Positions 6,335 through 13,690 of a stretch of DNA of 20,280 bases are shown here, piece by piece. The DNA is from JAAYZQ01 sp034428935. Lineage in GTDB: Bacteria; Chloroflexota; Anaerolineae; JAAYZQ01. Position numbers and translations under genes: made by a program. The stretch's first letter is position 1; the number at the start of each line of letters is the position of its first letter. The DNA lies in NCBI GenBank assembly GCA_034428935.1, contig DAOUHB010000102.1, forward strand, positions 1 to 20,280. The letters are read 5' to 3'. A model generated the notes under the pieces. The model did not search any database and was not told where the DNA came from. It saw nothing but the letters and a program-made list of their open reading frames with translations.

Positions 6335-7618
6335 TCAGGGCTGGGGTGTTGCCGTTGCCAGGGGGATGGACACCGGCGTGGGAGGAGGGATCAGCTCGAT
6401 GCGCACCTCCACGGACTCGGGGATGATGTTCACGACCCGCACGTTGGGCGGTGCCAGGACCAATGGATCGACGCGGTACGTCCCCAGCCCGTAGCCCGAT
6501 AGGTTTACATAAACACGGAGATCTTCCGGGTTCAGCTCGTCCAACTGGGTCTCCGGGCCTTCGAGGACGACCTCCACCATCTGCGGCGAGACGGTGGCCT
6601 GGTAGCCGCTGCGCAGCCCCTGGAACTCCACGCTGCCCGTAAACGAGCGGCTGCTGAGGATGGGCAAGATCTCTACGTTGACGGTCACAAAGTTGGTCTC
6701 CACGACGACGACGCTGTTGGGCACCGTCAGGGGAACGCGCATGGTCAGGTCGTTGGCGGCGTTGGTGATGGTCACCGGCAGCGTCTTGACAAAGCTGGGC
6801 AGGCTGTTGAGAACCGAGGTCGGCCCCGCCAGCGTCACCGTCGACGGCAAGACCGAGACGCTGCCCCGCCGATGGCCGGCCGCCGGCTCTCCCCGCAGGT
6901 CGGGCACCACCTCCACCTCGGGCTTGTACCCGACCCGCCGCTGGATGTCCAGGCTGACCTGGACCACGTCGGGCTCCCACTCCAGGCCGGCAACCACTTC
7001 GCCCGCCACGTTACGCGGCGCAATGCTCACCCTCTGTGACACGTCGTCCCGGGCGCCCGTGACGTCGATGGTCCCGGTGATGGTGTTCACCTGCTCGAGA
7101 GCCGGGACGGGGCCGAACACCCGGACGTTGGCCGGGTTCACGTCCAGGTTGGCGGCCTGGTAGCCGATGGGCACCTGGCCCACGACGTCGATCTGAACGG
7201 GCAGGGTCAGCGTTCCCAGGGCTTCCAGGCGCACGGTCTGTGCCTCGGGGTTCAGGCTCATGACCCGCACCCCCTCGTCGGCCACGGTGACGGTGATGGG
7301 CACCACCGCTTCGACGCCCACATCCACGCTCGAGAGGTCGACCACGGCGCGCAAGTCCTGGGCATTCAGCTCGTCCAGGACACTCTGGGCCGCCCGAATC
7401 GTCACCGCCACCGACGTTTCGTCGCCCTGGTAAAGGAGCGTGTTCTCCGGCTGGTTGATGGGCACGACGGGCAGGCCGGTGTATTGCTGCACGGCAAAGG
7501 GATCGGCCTGGAGCGTCGCCGCGATCCAGACCGCCACTGCCAGCAGCAACGCCAGGATCATCGACCCCAGGTTGCTCAGAAGCGTGCGGAGCACCCCCGT
7601 CATCCTCTGCCGCGCCAT
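6335..7618 (-). CDS. YbbR-domain protein, membrane-anchored
   Basis: A 427-residue protein with one N-terminal membrane segment (about 16-37) and about four YbbR repeats of 85-95 residues outside the membrane, followed by a short Pro/Thr tail. Repeat boundaries are visible as recurring blocks with a GY(Q/K)-x, (N/S)P-x-x-V-x-(V/L)-x-GP and V-x-V-x-(L/I) pattern. The family includes CdaR, which regulates the c-di-AMP cyclase CdaA in Firmicutes. No cdaA or glmM is in view, so I do not use that name. It begins 9 nt after the stop of the DUF362 gene and is very likely co-transcribed with it. The upstream GGCGGG is a weak ribosome site. Role here: an extracytoplasmic protein of unknown function. 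Confidence 0.85.
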   Translation of the reverse strand: MARQRMTGVLRTLLSNLGSMILALLLAVAVWIAATLQADPFAVQQYTGLPVVPINQPENTLLYQGDETSVAVTIRAAQSVLDELNAQDLRAVVDLSSVDVGVEAVVPITVTVADEGVRVMSLNPEAQTVRLEALGTLTLPVQIDVVGQVPIGYQAANLDVNPANVRVFGPVPALEQVNTITGTIDVTGARDDVSQRVSIAPRNVAGEVVAGLEWEPDVVQVSLDIQRRVGYKPEVEVVPDLRGEPAAGHRRGSVSVLPSTVTLAGPTSVLNSLPSFVKTLPVTITNAANDLTMRVPLTVPNSVVVVETNFVTVNVEILPILSSRSFTGSVEFQGLRSGYQATVSPQMVEVVLEGPETQLDELNPEDLRVYVNLSGYGLGTYRVDPLVLAPPNVRVVNIIPESVEVRIELIPPPTPVSIPLATATPQP

Positions 7619-7627
7619 CGTTCCCGC

Positions 7628-8851
7628 CTACGAGCGATTTCGTCTCCCCCGGCCCAACAACCACCACAGCGCCAGGCCCGACGCGGCCAGGCCCAGGACC
7701 CCGGCGGCTGCCGTGCGGGGCTCGTAGAGCGGCCGGGTGATGGCCGGCACGTTGCCGTACTCCTGGAAAAGCTGTCCCCAGGGCGTGCGCAGCGCTTCCT
7801 GGACCCGCCTGTTGCCGATAAAGGGGTACCAGAACCCATCGTAGTAGGCCCGCGAAGCGGCGAACGACCAGGGCACCAGGGGCGTGCGCAGCAAGAAGCC
7901 CTCCAGGGGCTTGAGGGCGCCGTGGTAGATCATCTTCTGGCCGCGGCTGGCAAAGGTCTCGCCGGTGCGGGCCTGCCAGCGCACCTCGTCGGGATCGACG
8001 TCGCCCAGGATCTCGATCTGCTTGATGTCGCCCACGCCCAGGCCCCGCTCGTGGGCCAGGCGGATGAACGGCAGGTCGAGGGGTTCAAAGCCCTGGAGAT
8101 AGGCCGACACCGCGTCGATGGCCACCTGGTCGGCCGAGGCCAGGATCAGATCCTTCTGGTCGACCCACATGGCGCGGGGTCCCGGCCCATCGCCGGCAAA
8201 GGTGCCGTCCATGACGGCAAAGAGGCCGGAGTGGATCTCTTGCTGGATGGCCAGCAGGTCGACGACGGTCTCGTGGATCACCGCGTGGGTCCAGTGGCGC
8301 CGCTCCGACAGGAGCCCGCCAAAGGCGTTCTTCATGGCGCCCGTGATGGTGGTAAAGACGTGGGTCTTGACCGTGGGCATCTGCACGATGTTCTTGTCGA
8401 AAAAGATGCCGGGCACGTAGATGCCGTCGGGGTAGACGTCGTCCAGGACGAGCATGGGCGCCTTGGGCTCGTAGCGCACCCACTCGACCTCGGGCTCGTA
8501 CAGGTGGACGTTGCGCAGCCCGTATTTGTCCGTCACCAGCTTGTGCTTGTTGTTGCGCTCCCCCACGTAGGCATCCACGACCACGGTGCGGTTGTGGGCC
8601 GCGATGAGGTCCCGGTATCCATCCTCCAACAGCGTGCGGACCGTCCCTTCCAACTGCCAGGGCGCCGTCGAGCAGGCCGGGTACCATTGCTGCCAGGAGA
8701 TATTGATCTTGAGCAGGGTGGGCCGGCTCTGGTCCAGGCTGGCCTCATAGTTCGCGAGCTTGAGCAGGCGCCGGTAGTCGTCCAGCACCGTATCTGGCTG
8801 GGTGCGCAGCAGCGCCACACATCCCTTGCCGGCATAATTCTTGTCAATCAC
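7628..8851 (-). CDS. DUF362-domain protein with C-terminal membrane anchor
   Basis: A 407-residue protein of the DUF362 family. Recognisable parts are PTLLKINISWQQW, the VDAYVGER segment, VQMPTVKTHVFTTITGAMKNAFGGL (the best conserved family block, split here by its position around residue 205-230) and ILASADQVAIDAVSAYLQGF. Some relatives carry ferredoxin-type cysteine clusters; none is seen here. A C-terminal hydrophobic segment (about 381-397) followed by a basic tail suggests a single membrane anchor. I chose the GTG at 8851 because GGAGGT lies 5 nt upstream; the open frame extends 120 codons further but through the promoter and non-conserved sequence. Forms a two-gene unit with the ybbR-like gene. 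Biochemical function is unknown. Confidence 0.85.
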   Translation of the reverse strand: MIDKNYAGKGCVALLRTQPDTVLDDYRRLLKLANYEASLDQSRPTLLKINISWQQWYPACSTAPWQLEGTVRTLLEDGYRDLIAAHNRTVVVDAYVGERNNKHKLVTDKYGLRNVHLYEPEVEWVRYEPKAPMLVLDDVYPDGIYVPGIFFDKNIVQMPTVKTHVFTTITGAMKNAFGGLLSERRHWTHAVIHETVVDLLAIQQEIHSGLFAVMDGTFAGDGPGPRAMWVDQKDLILASADQVAIDAVSAYLQGFEPLDLPFIRLAHERGLGVGDIKQIEILGDVDPDEVRWQARTGETFASRGQKMIYHGALKPLEGFLLRTPLVPWSFAASRAYYDGFWYPFIGNRRVQEALRTPWGQLFQEYGNVPAITRPLYEPRTAAAGVLGLAASGLALWWLLGRGRRNRS

Positions 8852-8898
8852 AACGCACCTCCACGTGGCGTAAACGTCCGGCGGTCCGATTCTCCGGT

Positions 8899-8927
8899 AG
8901 TATAGCGCAAGTCGCCGCGAAAGTCCA
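8899..8927 (-). promoter_or_regulatory. Promoter of the DUF362-ybbR unit
   Basis: On the minus strand, TGGACT (8927-8922), a 17-nt spacer and TATACT (8904-8899). The 12-mer TTGCGCTATACT that ends in this -10 recurs exactly at the murE promoter. Confidence 0.6.
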
Positions 8928-8963
8928 GCCATTGGAGCCGTTTCGGTCCGAATTGCCCGGCGC

Positions 8964-9052
8964 CCGCCAGGGCGAGCGGTGGCGGGATCTGGCGGTCCCG
9001 CCGGAGCGGGAGAAGGCGAGGGAGGCAGCCAGATCACCGCTCCGCCAGGATC
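8964..9052. repeat. Nested inverted repeats in a divergent intergenic region
   Basis: The 406-nt gap 8852-9257 has no convincing gene. GATC-TGGC (8986-8993) and GGAGCGG (9003-9009) pair with CCGCTCC-GCCA (9037-9047) and GATC (9049-9052). A small inner hairpin, GGCGG and CCGCC around TC (8991-9002), interrupts the left arm. The 7-mer CCGCCAG or its complement occurs three times (8964-8970, 8989-8995, 9042-9048). It could be operator half-sites, a small RNA or a miniature mobile-element remnant. Confidence 0.4.
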
Positions 9053-9122
9053 GGCAGATCCCGGCGAGCTTGCTGGGGAGTAGCCGACTTTGCAACAACC
9101 CGGTATCGCCCCGCGGGTGCAG

Positions 9123-9151
9123 TTGCCATTTCGTGGGAAACGTGGTATAAA
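9123..9151 (+). promoter_or_regulatory. Promoter of the small membrane protein gene
   Basis: TTGCCA (9123-9128), a 17-nt spacer and TATAAA (9146-9151) preceded by TGG (extended -10). The predicted leader is about 100 nt. Confidence 0.72.
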
Positions 9152-9257
9152 CAGGACGGTTGGGCTCTCGCACGGACCAACGAGGCGACCGGATCCCAGC
9201 CTGGCAGCCACGCCCGGAAACGGACCTGAAAACGAAAGACGAGAAAGGAGTCAACTG

Positions 9258-9722
9258 ATGTCACCCTGGATGAAGGCGGGCTTGATCGGCGGCGCCGTCA
9301 TAGTAGTGTTGAATCTCCTGGGCCTGATCCCCTGTGTGGGCCTCATCGCCTGCGGCCTGAGCCTCCTGGTTTATGCCGGCGTCGGTGTCCTGGCCGCTTA
9401 TTGGATGCCTCCCCCGCGCGCGGCGGGCACGGCTGCTGGCCAGGGAGCCCTGGCCGCCGTCGTGGCAGCTCTCATCGGGGGCATTGTGAACACCATCTTG
9501 ATCACCGTCCAGGTGGTCGCCACCGACTCGTCCACCATCCTGAGCCAGGTTCCTCCGGAGACGCTGGAGCAGTTGCGGCAGTCGGGCATCGACCCGGCCA
9601 CGCTCATGAGCCCGGGCTTCGGGGTGGCCACGGGTGCCGTCTGCTGTCTTGGCGGCCTGGTCTTTGCCGCCATCCTGGGAGCCATCGGCGCGGCCATCAT
9701 GGCCGCCGTCAAAGAAAACTAG
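9258..9722 (+). CDS. Small four-helix membrane protein, function unknown
   Basis: A 154-residue protein rich in Gly, Ala, Val and Ile. Four hydrophobic segments are visible at about 5-25, 28-48, 64-88 and 118-149, with a polar loop of about 30 residues between the third and fourth that contains the segment PPETLEQLRQSGIDP. Cysteines occur in the helices (IPCVGLIAC, VCCLGG) but form no obvious metal site. I do not recognise the family. The start is the ATG at 9258, supported by AAAGGAG 7 nt upstream. It precedes the two zinc-ribbon genes on the same strand but is separated from them by a terminator-like hairpin, so co-expression would need read-through. Confidence 0.8.
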   Translation: MSPWMKAGLIGGAVIVVLNLLGLIPCVGLIACGLSLLVYAGVGVLAAYWMPPPRAAGTAAGQGALAAVVAALIGGIVNTILITVQVVATDSSTILSQVPPETLEQLRQSGIDPATLMSPGFGVATGAVCCLGGLVFAAILGAIGAAIMAAVKEN

Positions 9723-9743
9723 ACACGAGCCGGCTAACCGGCC

Positions 9744-9780
9744 AGGGGCTGCCCCCGAGCGGGAGGCAGCCTCTTTGCTT
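9744..9780 (+). terminator. Terminator-like hairpin before the zinc-ribbon genes
   Basis: A 10-bp stem (9744-9753 with 9765-9774, one G-T pair) is followed by a T-rich TTTGCTT tract. It may end the membrane protein transcript fully or partly. No clear promoter is visible between it and 9834. Confidence 0.6.
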
Positions 9781-9793
9781 GGCCGGCCATGCA

Positions 9794-9817
9794 GTGGGTG
9801 GCCCGGACGCCGCCCAC
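9794..9817 (+). other. Hairpin just upstream of the first zinc-ribbon gene
   Basis: GTGGGTGGC (9794-9802) pairs with GCCGCCCAC (9809-9817), 9 bp with one G-T pair and a 6-nt loop. It ends 4 nt before the AAGGAT ribosome site of the gene at 9834. It might influence translation start or mRNA stability. Confidence 0.35.
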
Positions 9818-9833
9818 CCGGAAGGATAGGACC

Positions 9834-10358
9834 ATGGACCGTAATGGCGATCTGATCGAAGTGGACCAGCTCGACGACTGGGAGGACAACGAGGACGAAA
9901 ACGAGGACGAGGACGCTACTTGTCCCGAGTGCGGGGAGCCCCTGGCGCCCGAAGAGACGGTCTGCCCCAACTGCGGCGCCGAGTTTGGCTTTTTCTGCCC
10001 CGAATGCGATCGGGAGATCCCCCCTGAGGCCGACGTTTGCCCCTTCTGTGGCGCCGAGCTGGCCGAGGGCTTTGAGGACGAGGACGAGACCCACGAGCCG
10101 GCCGTCGCCGTCGAGCGCGCCGAGTTCTGCGGCAACTGCGGCCAGCCCATCGGCCCCGACGACGAGGAGTGCCCCAACTGCGGCGTCGACCTGTGTCCCG
10201 ATTGCGGCGCGGCCCTCCAGGAAGAGGACGAGGTCTGCCCGGTATGCGGCGCCGAGTTCGCCTTCGCCTGCCCGGAGTGTGGCGAGGAGGTGCCCGCCAA
10301 CGCCGACGAGTGCCCCCACTGCGGCTTTGCCTTTGAAGAAGAGGACGAGGATGAGTGA
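9834..10358 (+). CDS. Acidic protein with five tandem zinc ribbons
   Basis: A 174-residue protein. It has an acidic N-terminal stretch (about residues 9-28, mostly Asp, Glu and Asn), then five zinc-ribbon units each of the form C-x2-C-x10-C-x2-C: C30/33/44/47, C55/58/69/72, C99/102/113/116, C121/124/135/138 and C146/149/160/163. A 26-residue acidic linker separates units two and three, and the tail is again acidic. All 20 cysteines fall in CxxC pairs, most written CPxCG, as in double zinc-ribbon (DZR-like) proteins. Such proteins are usually intracellular; the partner is unknown. The start is the ATG at 9834 with AAGGAT upstream. The stop overlaps the start of the next gene by 8 nt, so translation of the two is probably coupled. 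Confidence 0.85.
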   Translation: MDRNGDLIEVDQLDDWEDNEDENEDEDATCPECGEPLAPEETVCPNCGAEFGFFCPECDREIPPEADVCPFCGAELAEGFEDEDETHEPAVAVERAEFCGNCGQPIGPDDEECPNCGVDLCPDCGAALQEEDEVCPVCGAEFAFACPECGEEVPANADECPHCGFAFEEEDEDE

Positions 10359-11349
10359 CGAGGGAGGGGGCGTCGAGCTGATCCTCCTCCGCGAAGACGC
10401 CGTCGTCGAGCGACCCGATACCCTGCGCTGCCCCTCGTGCGGCACCGGCGTCTCGTACAACGACGGGATCTGCTCCGCCTGCGGCCAGGTCTTTTGCCCT
10501 GGCTGCGGCCACGCCCTGGAGAGCGACGAGGACGAATCGTGCCCGGCCTGCGGCCTGGCCCTGAGCTTTGAATGCCCCGCGTGCGGCTTTCCGGTGGCGG
10601 CGGGCGCCCGCCTCTGCCCGGAGTGCAGCCTGCTCTTCGTGCGGCGCTGTCCCGCCTGCCAGGCCCGCATCCTCGACGGCCCGCCAGCCTGCCCCGAATG
10701 CGGCGCGGAGCTCGTCCTGGAGCAGCGCGCCTCGGCGACCATCTTTGCCGCCGCCCCCGGCCTGGTGCTCCTGCGCTGTCCCAACTGCACCGACAAGTAT
10801 GCCAGCGAGCTGGGCGCCTGCCCATCGTGCGGGCAGCGGGTCTGCCCCGACTGTTACCTGCTGTTGCGCGAGGAGGAGACGGTCTGCCCCCATTGCGGCT
10901 TTCACGCCGCCCGGCCCTGCCCCACCTGCAAGGTCGACGTCGGCCTGGGCCTGCCCGAGTGCCCGGCTTGCGGCCAGGAGCTGTGCCCCACCTGCGGCGC
11001 GGCGGTGGCCGAGAACGACACGGCCTGCCCGAGCTGCGGCACCGAGCTGGAGTTGGTCTGCCCCCGGTGCGGGGCCGGGCTGGCCCCCGAGATGGTTCGC
11101 TGCCCGGAATGCGGCCTGTCCTTTGAGCACCACTGTCCCGCCTGCAAGGCCGGCGTGGAGGCCGGGGCCGATCGCTGCCCGGCGTGCGGCCAGCCCCTCT
11201 GCCCCGCCTGCGGCGCCGCCGTGGGCGCCGGCGACGAGTCGTGCGCCGCCTGTGGGGCCGAGCTGAGGTACTTTTGCCCTGTGTGCGAGGCCCAGGTGGG
11301 CGCCAGCGACGACCGCTGCCCCGTCTGCGGCGAGGTCCTGGAAGACTAG
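10351..11349 (+). CDS. Protein made of twelve tandem zinc ribbons
   Basis: A 332-residue protein in which about 300 residues are zinc ribbons: twelve units with 48 cysteines, all in CxxC pairs. The spacing inside each unit is exactly 10 residues except the second (11). The units run from C27 to C326 and are separated by only 3 to 8 residues, apart from a linker of about 25 residues between units four and five. No catalytic domain, membrane segment or signal peptide is seen. The start is the ATG at 10351, which overlaps the stop of the five-ribbon gene (ATGAGTGA), with GAGG just upstream. The same frame is open further upstream within the previous gene, but that part reads as basic, low-complexity shadow sequence. 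Likely a metal-rich scaffold; function unknown. Confidence 0.85.
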   Translation: MSDEGGGVELILLREDAVVERPDTLRCPSCGTGVSYNDGICSACGQVFCPGCGHALESDEDESCPACGLALSFECPACGFPVAAGARLCPECSLLFVRRCPACQARILDGPPACPECGAELVLEQRASATIFAAAPGLVLLRCPNCTDKYASELGACPSCGQRVCPDCYLLLREEETVCPHCGFHAARPCPTCKVDVGLGLPECPACGQELCPTCGAAVAENDTACPSCGTELELVCPRCGAGLAPEMVRCPECGLSFEHHCPACKAGVEAGADRCPACGQPLCPACGAAVGAGDESCAACGAELRYFCPVCEAQVGASDDRCPVCGEVLED

Positions 11350-11358
11350 CCTAGCCCG

Positions 11359-13680
11359 TCAATAGACCGCCAGGCTGCCCAGCTCCAGGGCGCGCCCCCC
11401 CAGGCGCTCGCCGTTAGCCGGGTCGTAGAGCCCAACCAACACTCTGTAACTGCCCGCCGGCAGCTCGGCCGGCAGCCGGAGCAGCACGTGGTCGCGCACC
11501 GCCTCGCCGGCGGCCCACCGGCTGGTGCGCGCCGTGTTGAGGCAGGGCATGCCATCCCATTGGGCCAGGGGCCGGCCGTCCTCGCCCGCCACGTGGACGA
11601 ACAGCTTGTAGTCGAGGGGCAGCGGCTCCTCCGGCCGCCACACCAGGAGCAGGTGCAGGACCTGCCCGGCCCCTACCACCGTCTCGTCCATCCCTCCCGA
11701 CTGGAGCACCAGGCCGCCCCCCAGCTCCTCCTCGGCGAGGATCATCTCCGGGTCGGCCTCGGGCTCCAGGGCCGGGACGATGTCGTCGAACAGCTCGAAA
11801 TCCTCCGCGTCATAGACCACGTAGGGGACGGGCAGGGGCTCGCGCGCCCAGATGGCAGCGCGGGGCTCGCCGCGCACCCGCACCTCTCCCACGTGCTGGT
11901 AGCCCTCCAGGACCTCCTCGCTGTACTCCGGGTTTGGCTTCTCGATGGCGCCGGCCACGAGGACCCAGGCCGGCGATCGGGCAAACTGCTCCCGGCGAAA
12001 GCTGGACAGGTACCAGGCGGCCAGGCTGCGCGAGCGCTCGTTGCTGGCGTAGCGGCCCGGTAGGTAGCCCCAGTAACTTAACAAGCCCAGGGGCTTCCAG
12101 CCCTCCTGGACGGCAAAGCCAAAGCGGGGGTAGAGGGGCACGGCGTCGCCGTACGGCGCCCGATACAGGGCGGGCCGGTTGCGGGGAAAGTCGGCCAGGG
12201 TCTCGGGCGCCTGGCGAAAGAACATGACGTACAGGTAGCCGCCCGAGAGCGCCAGCCAGGCGACGGCCAGCCCGAGGCCCACCCAGCGGAGGGTCGGCCT
12301 CAGGCCCGAAGCACGGGCCAGCGTCGCCAGGGGCAGCGCCGCCAGCAGCGACCAGCTCTCCATGAGGTGATAGTAGTGGGTGCCGGGAAATTCCATCACC
12401 AGCGAGTAGAGCAGGAAGAACGGCACGAACCACAGGACCAGGGCCAGCGTCTCGCCGCGGGCCCGCCGCCAGCCCAGGACGATGCCGGCCGCGAGCAGGA
12501 GCAGCAGCCCCCCGTAAAAGTAGGTCGAGTTGTAAAAGGTGCCCATCTCGACGAAAAAGGCGAGGTTGAGGCCGCTGGCACCGCCCACGCGAACCCCCAG
12601 ATAATCCTGGGTCGCGGCCAGCCGGGGGCTCGTCAGGAGGGGCAGGTAGGCCAGGGCCACCAGCAGCCCGGCGACCCCGGCAGCGCCCAGGCCCGCCGCC
12701 AGCACCCGCCGCCGGTCGGCCGCCCGCCGCCAGCCGATCCAGGCCAGCACCAGCACAAGGGGCGCCAGGAGGGCCAGCTCGTAGTGCATCACCAGGCCGA
12801 GGGCGCAAAAGGCACCGGCCAGGACCAGCCAGCGCACCTCGCCGCGCCGGGAAAACTCCCAGGCGGCCAGGACGATGAGCACCGCCATGAGCAGCACCGC
12901 GCCCTGGTACTGCACCAGCCGCGACAGCCCCAGGGCAAACCCGTTAAATGCCAGGAGAACGCCTGCCCAGAAGCCGGCGGCCGCCGAAAAGAGGCGCCGG
13001 CCCAGGAGCGCGACGCCCAGCACGCTGCCCACGCTCGCCAGGGCAAAGGGCAGCCGGCCCGTCGCCTCGTCGATGGACCCCATGGCCCCGTAAAAGGCCG
13101 TCGCCACGGCCAGCTCGCCCGGTCCCTTCTGATGGCCGGCAAAGGCGTCGTCCTCTCCTTCCAGGGCCTGCCTGGCGTGGAGCAGGACGACCGTCTCGTC
13201 GGTGTGCAACTGGTGGTAGCCCAGCCCCGGCAGCCTTAAGAGGCCCGCCAGGGCCACCAGGGCCAGGAGCCAGGTCCACGTCCAGGGCAGCACCGGGCGA
13301 AGGGGCAGGGGCCGGCGCCAGAGCAGGCCGGCGGCCAGGGCCACGGCGCCCGCCCCGTAGACGCCGGCCAGGTGGCCGCGGCCCATGGGACCCGGCAAGG
13401 CGTGGATGAGCAACAGCAGCACCACGAGCCAGCACAGGCCCAGCCCCAGCGCCAGGAGGCCGGCCGTGGGCGGCTCCAGGTCGCGCAGCCGCCAGTGGGC
13501 CACGAGGAGGGCGCCCGGCAGCCACCAGCCCAGGGCGGCCATGGCGACCCAGCGGAGCCAGGTCGTCACCTCGGGCAGGAGGAGGAGCAGCGTCGAGGCG
13601 AGCACGATGGGCACCGCTGCCGCCAGCAGCCGCTGCCCCCGCACCCGCTCCCTGAAGCCGCTCAACCGTCCCACTCCCAA
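11359..13680 (-). CDS. GT-C family (PMT/ArnT-like) membrane glycosyltransferase
   Basis: A 773-residue integral membrane protein with roughly a dozen hydrophobic segments in residues 17-500. After the first four helices comes an extracytoplasmic loop with GYHQLHTDE (D161, E162), the acidic catalytic loop of GT-C dolichyl/undecaprenyl-phosphate-sugar transferases, then GHQKGPG and FGLSRLVQYQG-like blocks typical of PMT_2. The C-terminal part (about 510-773) is soluble and includes a beta-rich domain (about 640-773). It probably moves a sugar from a lipid carrier to a protein or glycan at the outer face. The start is uncertain: TTG at 13680 or GTG at 13674, both after GGGGAG. It begins 10 nt after the permease stop, so it is the third gene of the murE operon. 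The stop faces the zinc-ribbon gene with 9 nt between. Confidence 0.85.
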   Translation of the reverse strand: MGVGRLSGFRERVRGQRLLAAAVPIVLASTLLLLLPEVTTWLRWVAMAALGWWLPGALLVAHWRLRDLEPPTAGLLALGLGLCWLVVLLLLIHALPGPMGRGHLAGVYGAGAVALAAGLLWRRPLPLRPVLPWTWTWLLALVALAGLLRLPGLGYHQLHTDETVVLLHARQALEGEDDAFAGHQKGPGELAVATAFYGAMGSIDEATGRLPFALASVGSVLGVALLGRRLFSAAAGFWAGVLLAFNGFALGLSRLVQYQGAVLLMAVLIVLAAWEFSRRGEVRWLVLAGAFCALGLVMHYELALLAPLVLVLAWIGWRRAADRRRVLAAGLGAAGVAGLLVALAYLPLLTSPRLAATQDYLGVRVGGASGLNLAFFVEMGTFYNSTYFYGGLLLLLAAGIVLGWRRARGETLALVLWFVPFFLLYSLVMEFPGTHYYHLMESWSLLAALPLATLARASGLRPTLRWVGLGLAVAWLALSGGYLYVMFFRQAPETLADFPRNRPALYRAPYGDAVPLYPRFGFAVQEGWKPLGLLSYWGYLPGRYASNERSRSLAAWYLSSFRREQFARSPAWVLVAGAIEKPNPEYSEEVLEGYQHVGEVRVRGEPRAAIWAREPLPVPYVVYDAEDFELFDDIVPALEPEADPEMILAEEELGGGLVLQSGGMDETVVGAGQVLHLLLVWRPEEPLPLDYKLFVHVAGEDGRPLAQWDGMPCLNTARTSRWAAGEAVRDHVLLRLPAELPAGSYRVLVGLYDPANGERLGGRALELGSLAVY

Positions 13681-13690
13681 CCCGCTCCCC

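Noticed and set aside
6335..7618. Naming the YbbR protein cdaR
   Set aside because: There is no adjacent diadenylate cyclase (cdaA) or glmM; the domain alone does not establish the CdaR role.
8852..9211. N-terminal extension of the DUF362 protein by 120 codons
   Set aside because: The extension crosses the promoter and the inverted-repeat region, lacks conserved residues, and the GTG at 8851 has a strong GGAGGT ribosome site.
9261..11133. Long minus-strand frames opposite the membrane protein and zinc-ribbon genes (511 and 405 codons)
   Set aside because: They are mirror frames of the regular cysteine-codon pattern and GC bias. They show no family motifs, and the plus strand has consistent starts, overlaps and conserved CxxC pairs.
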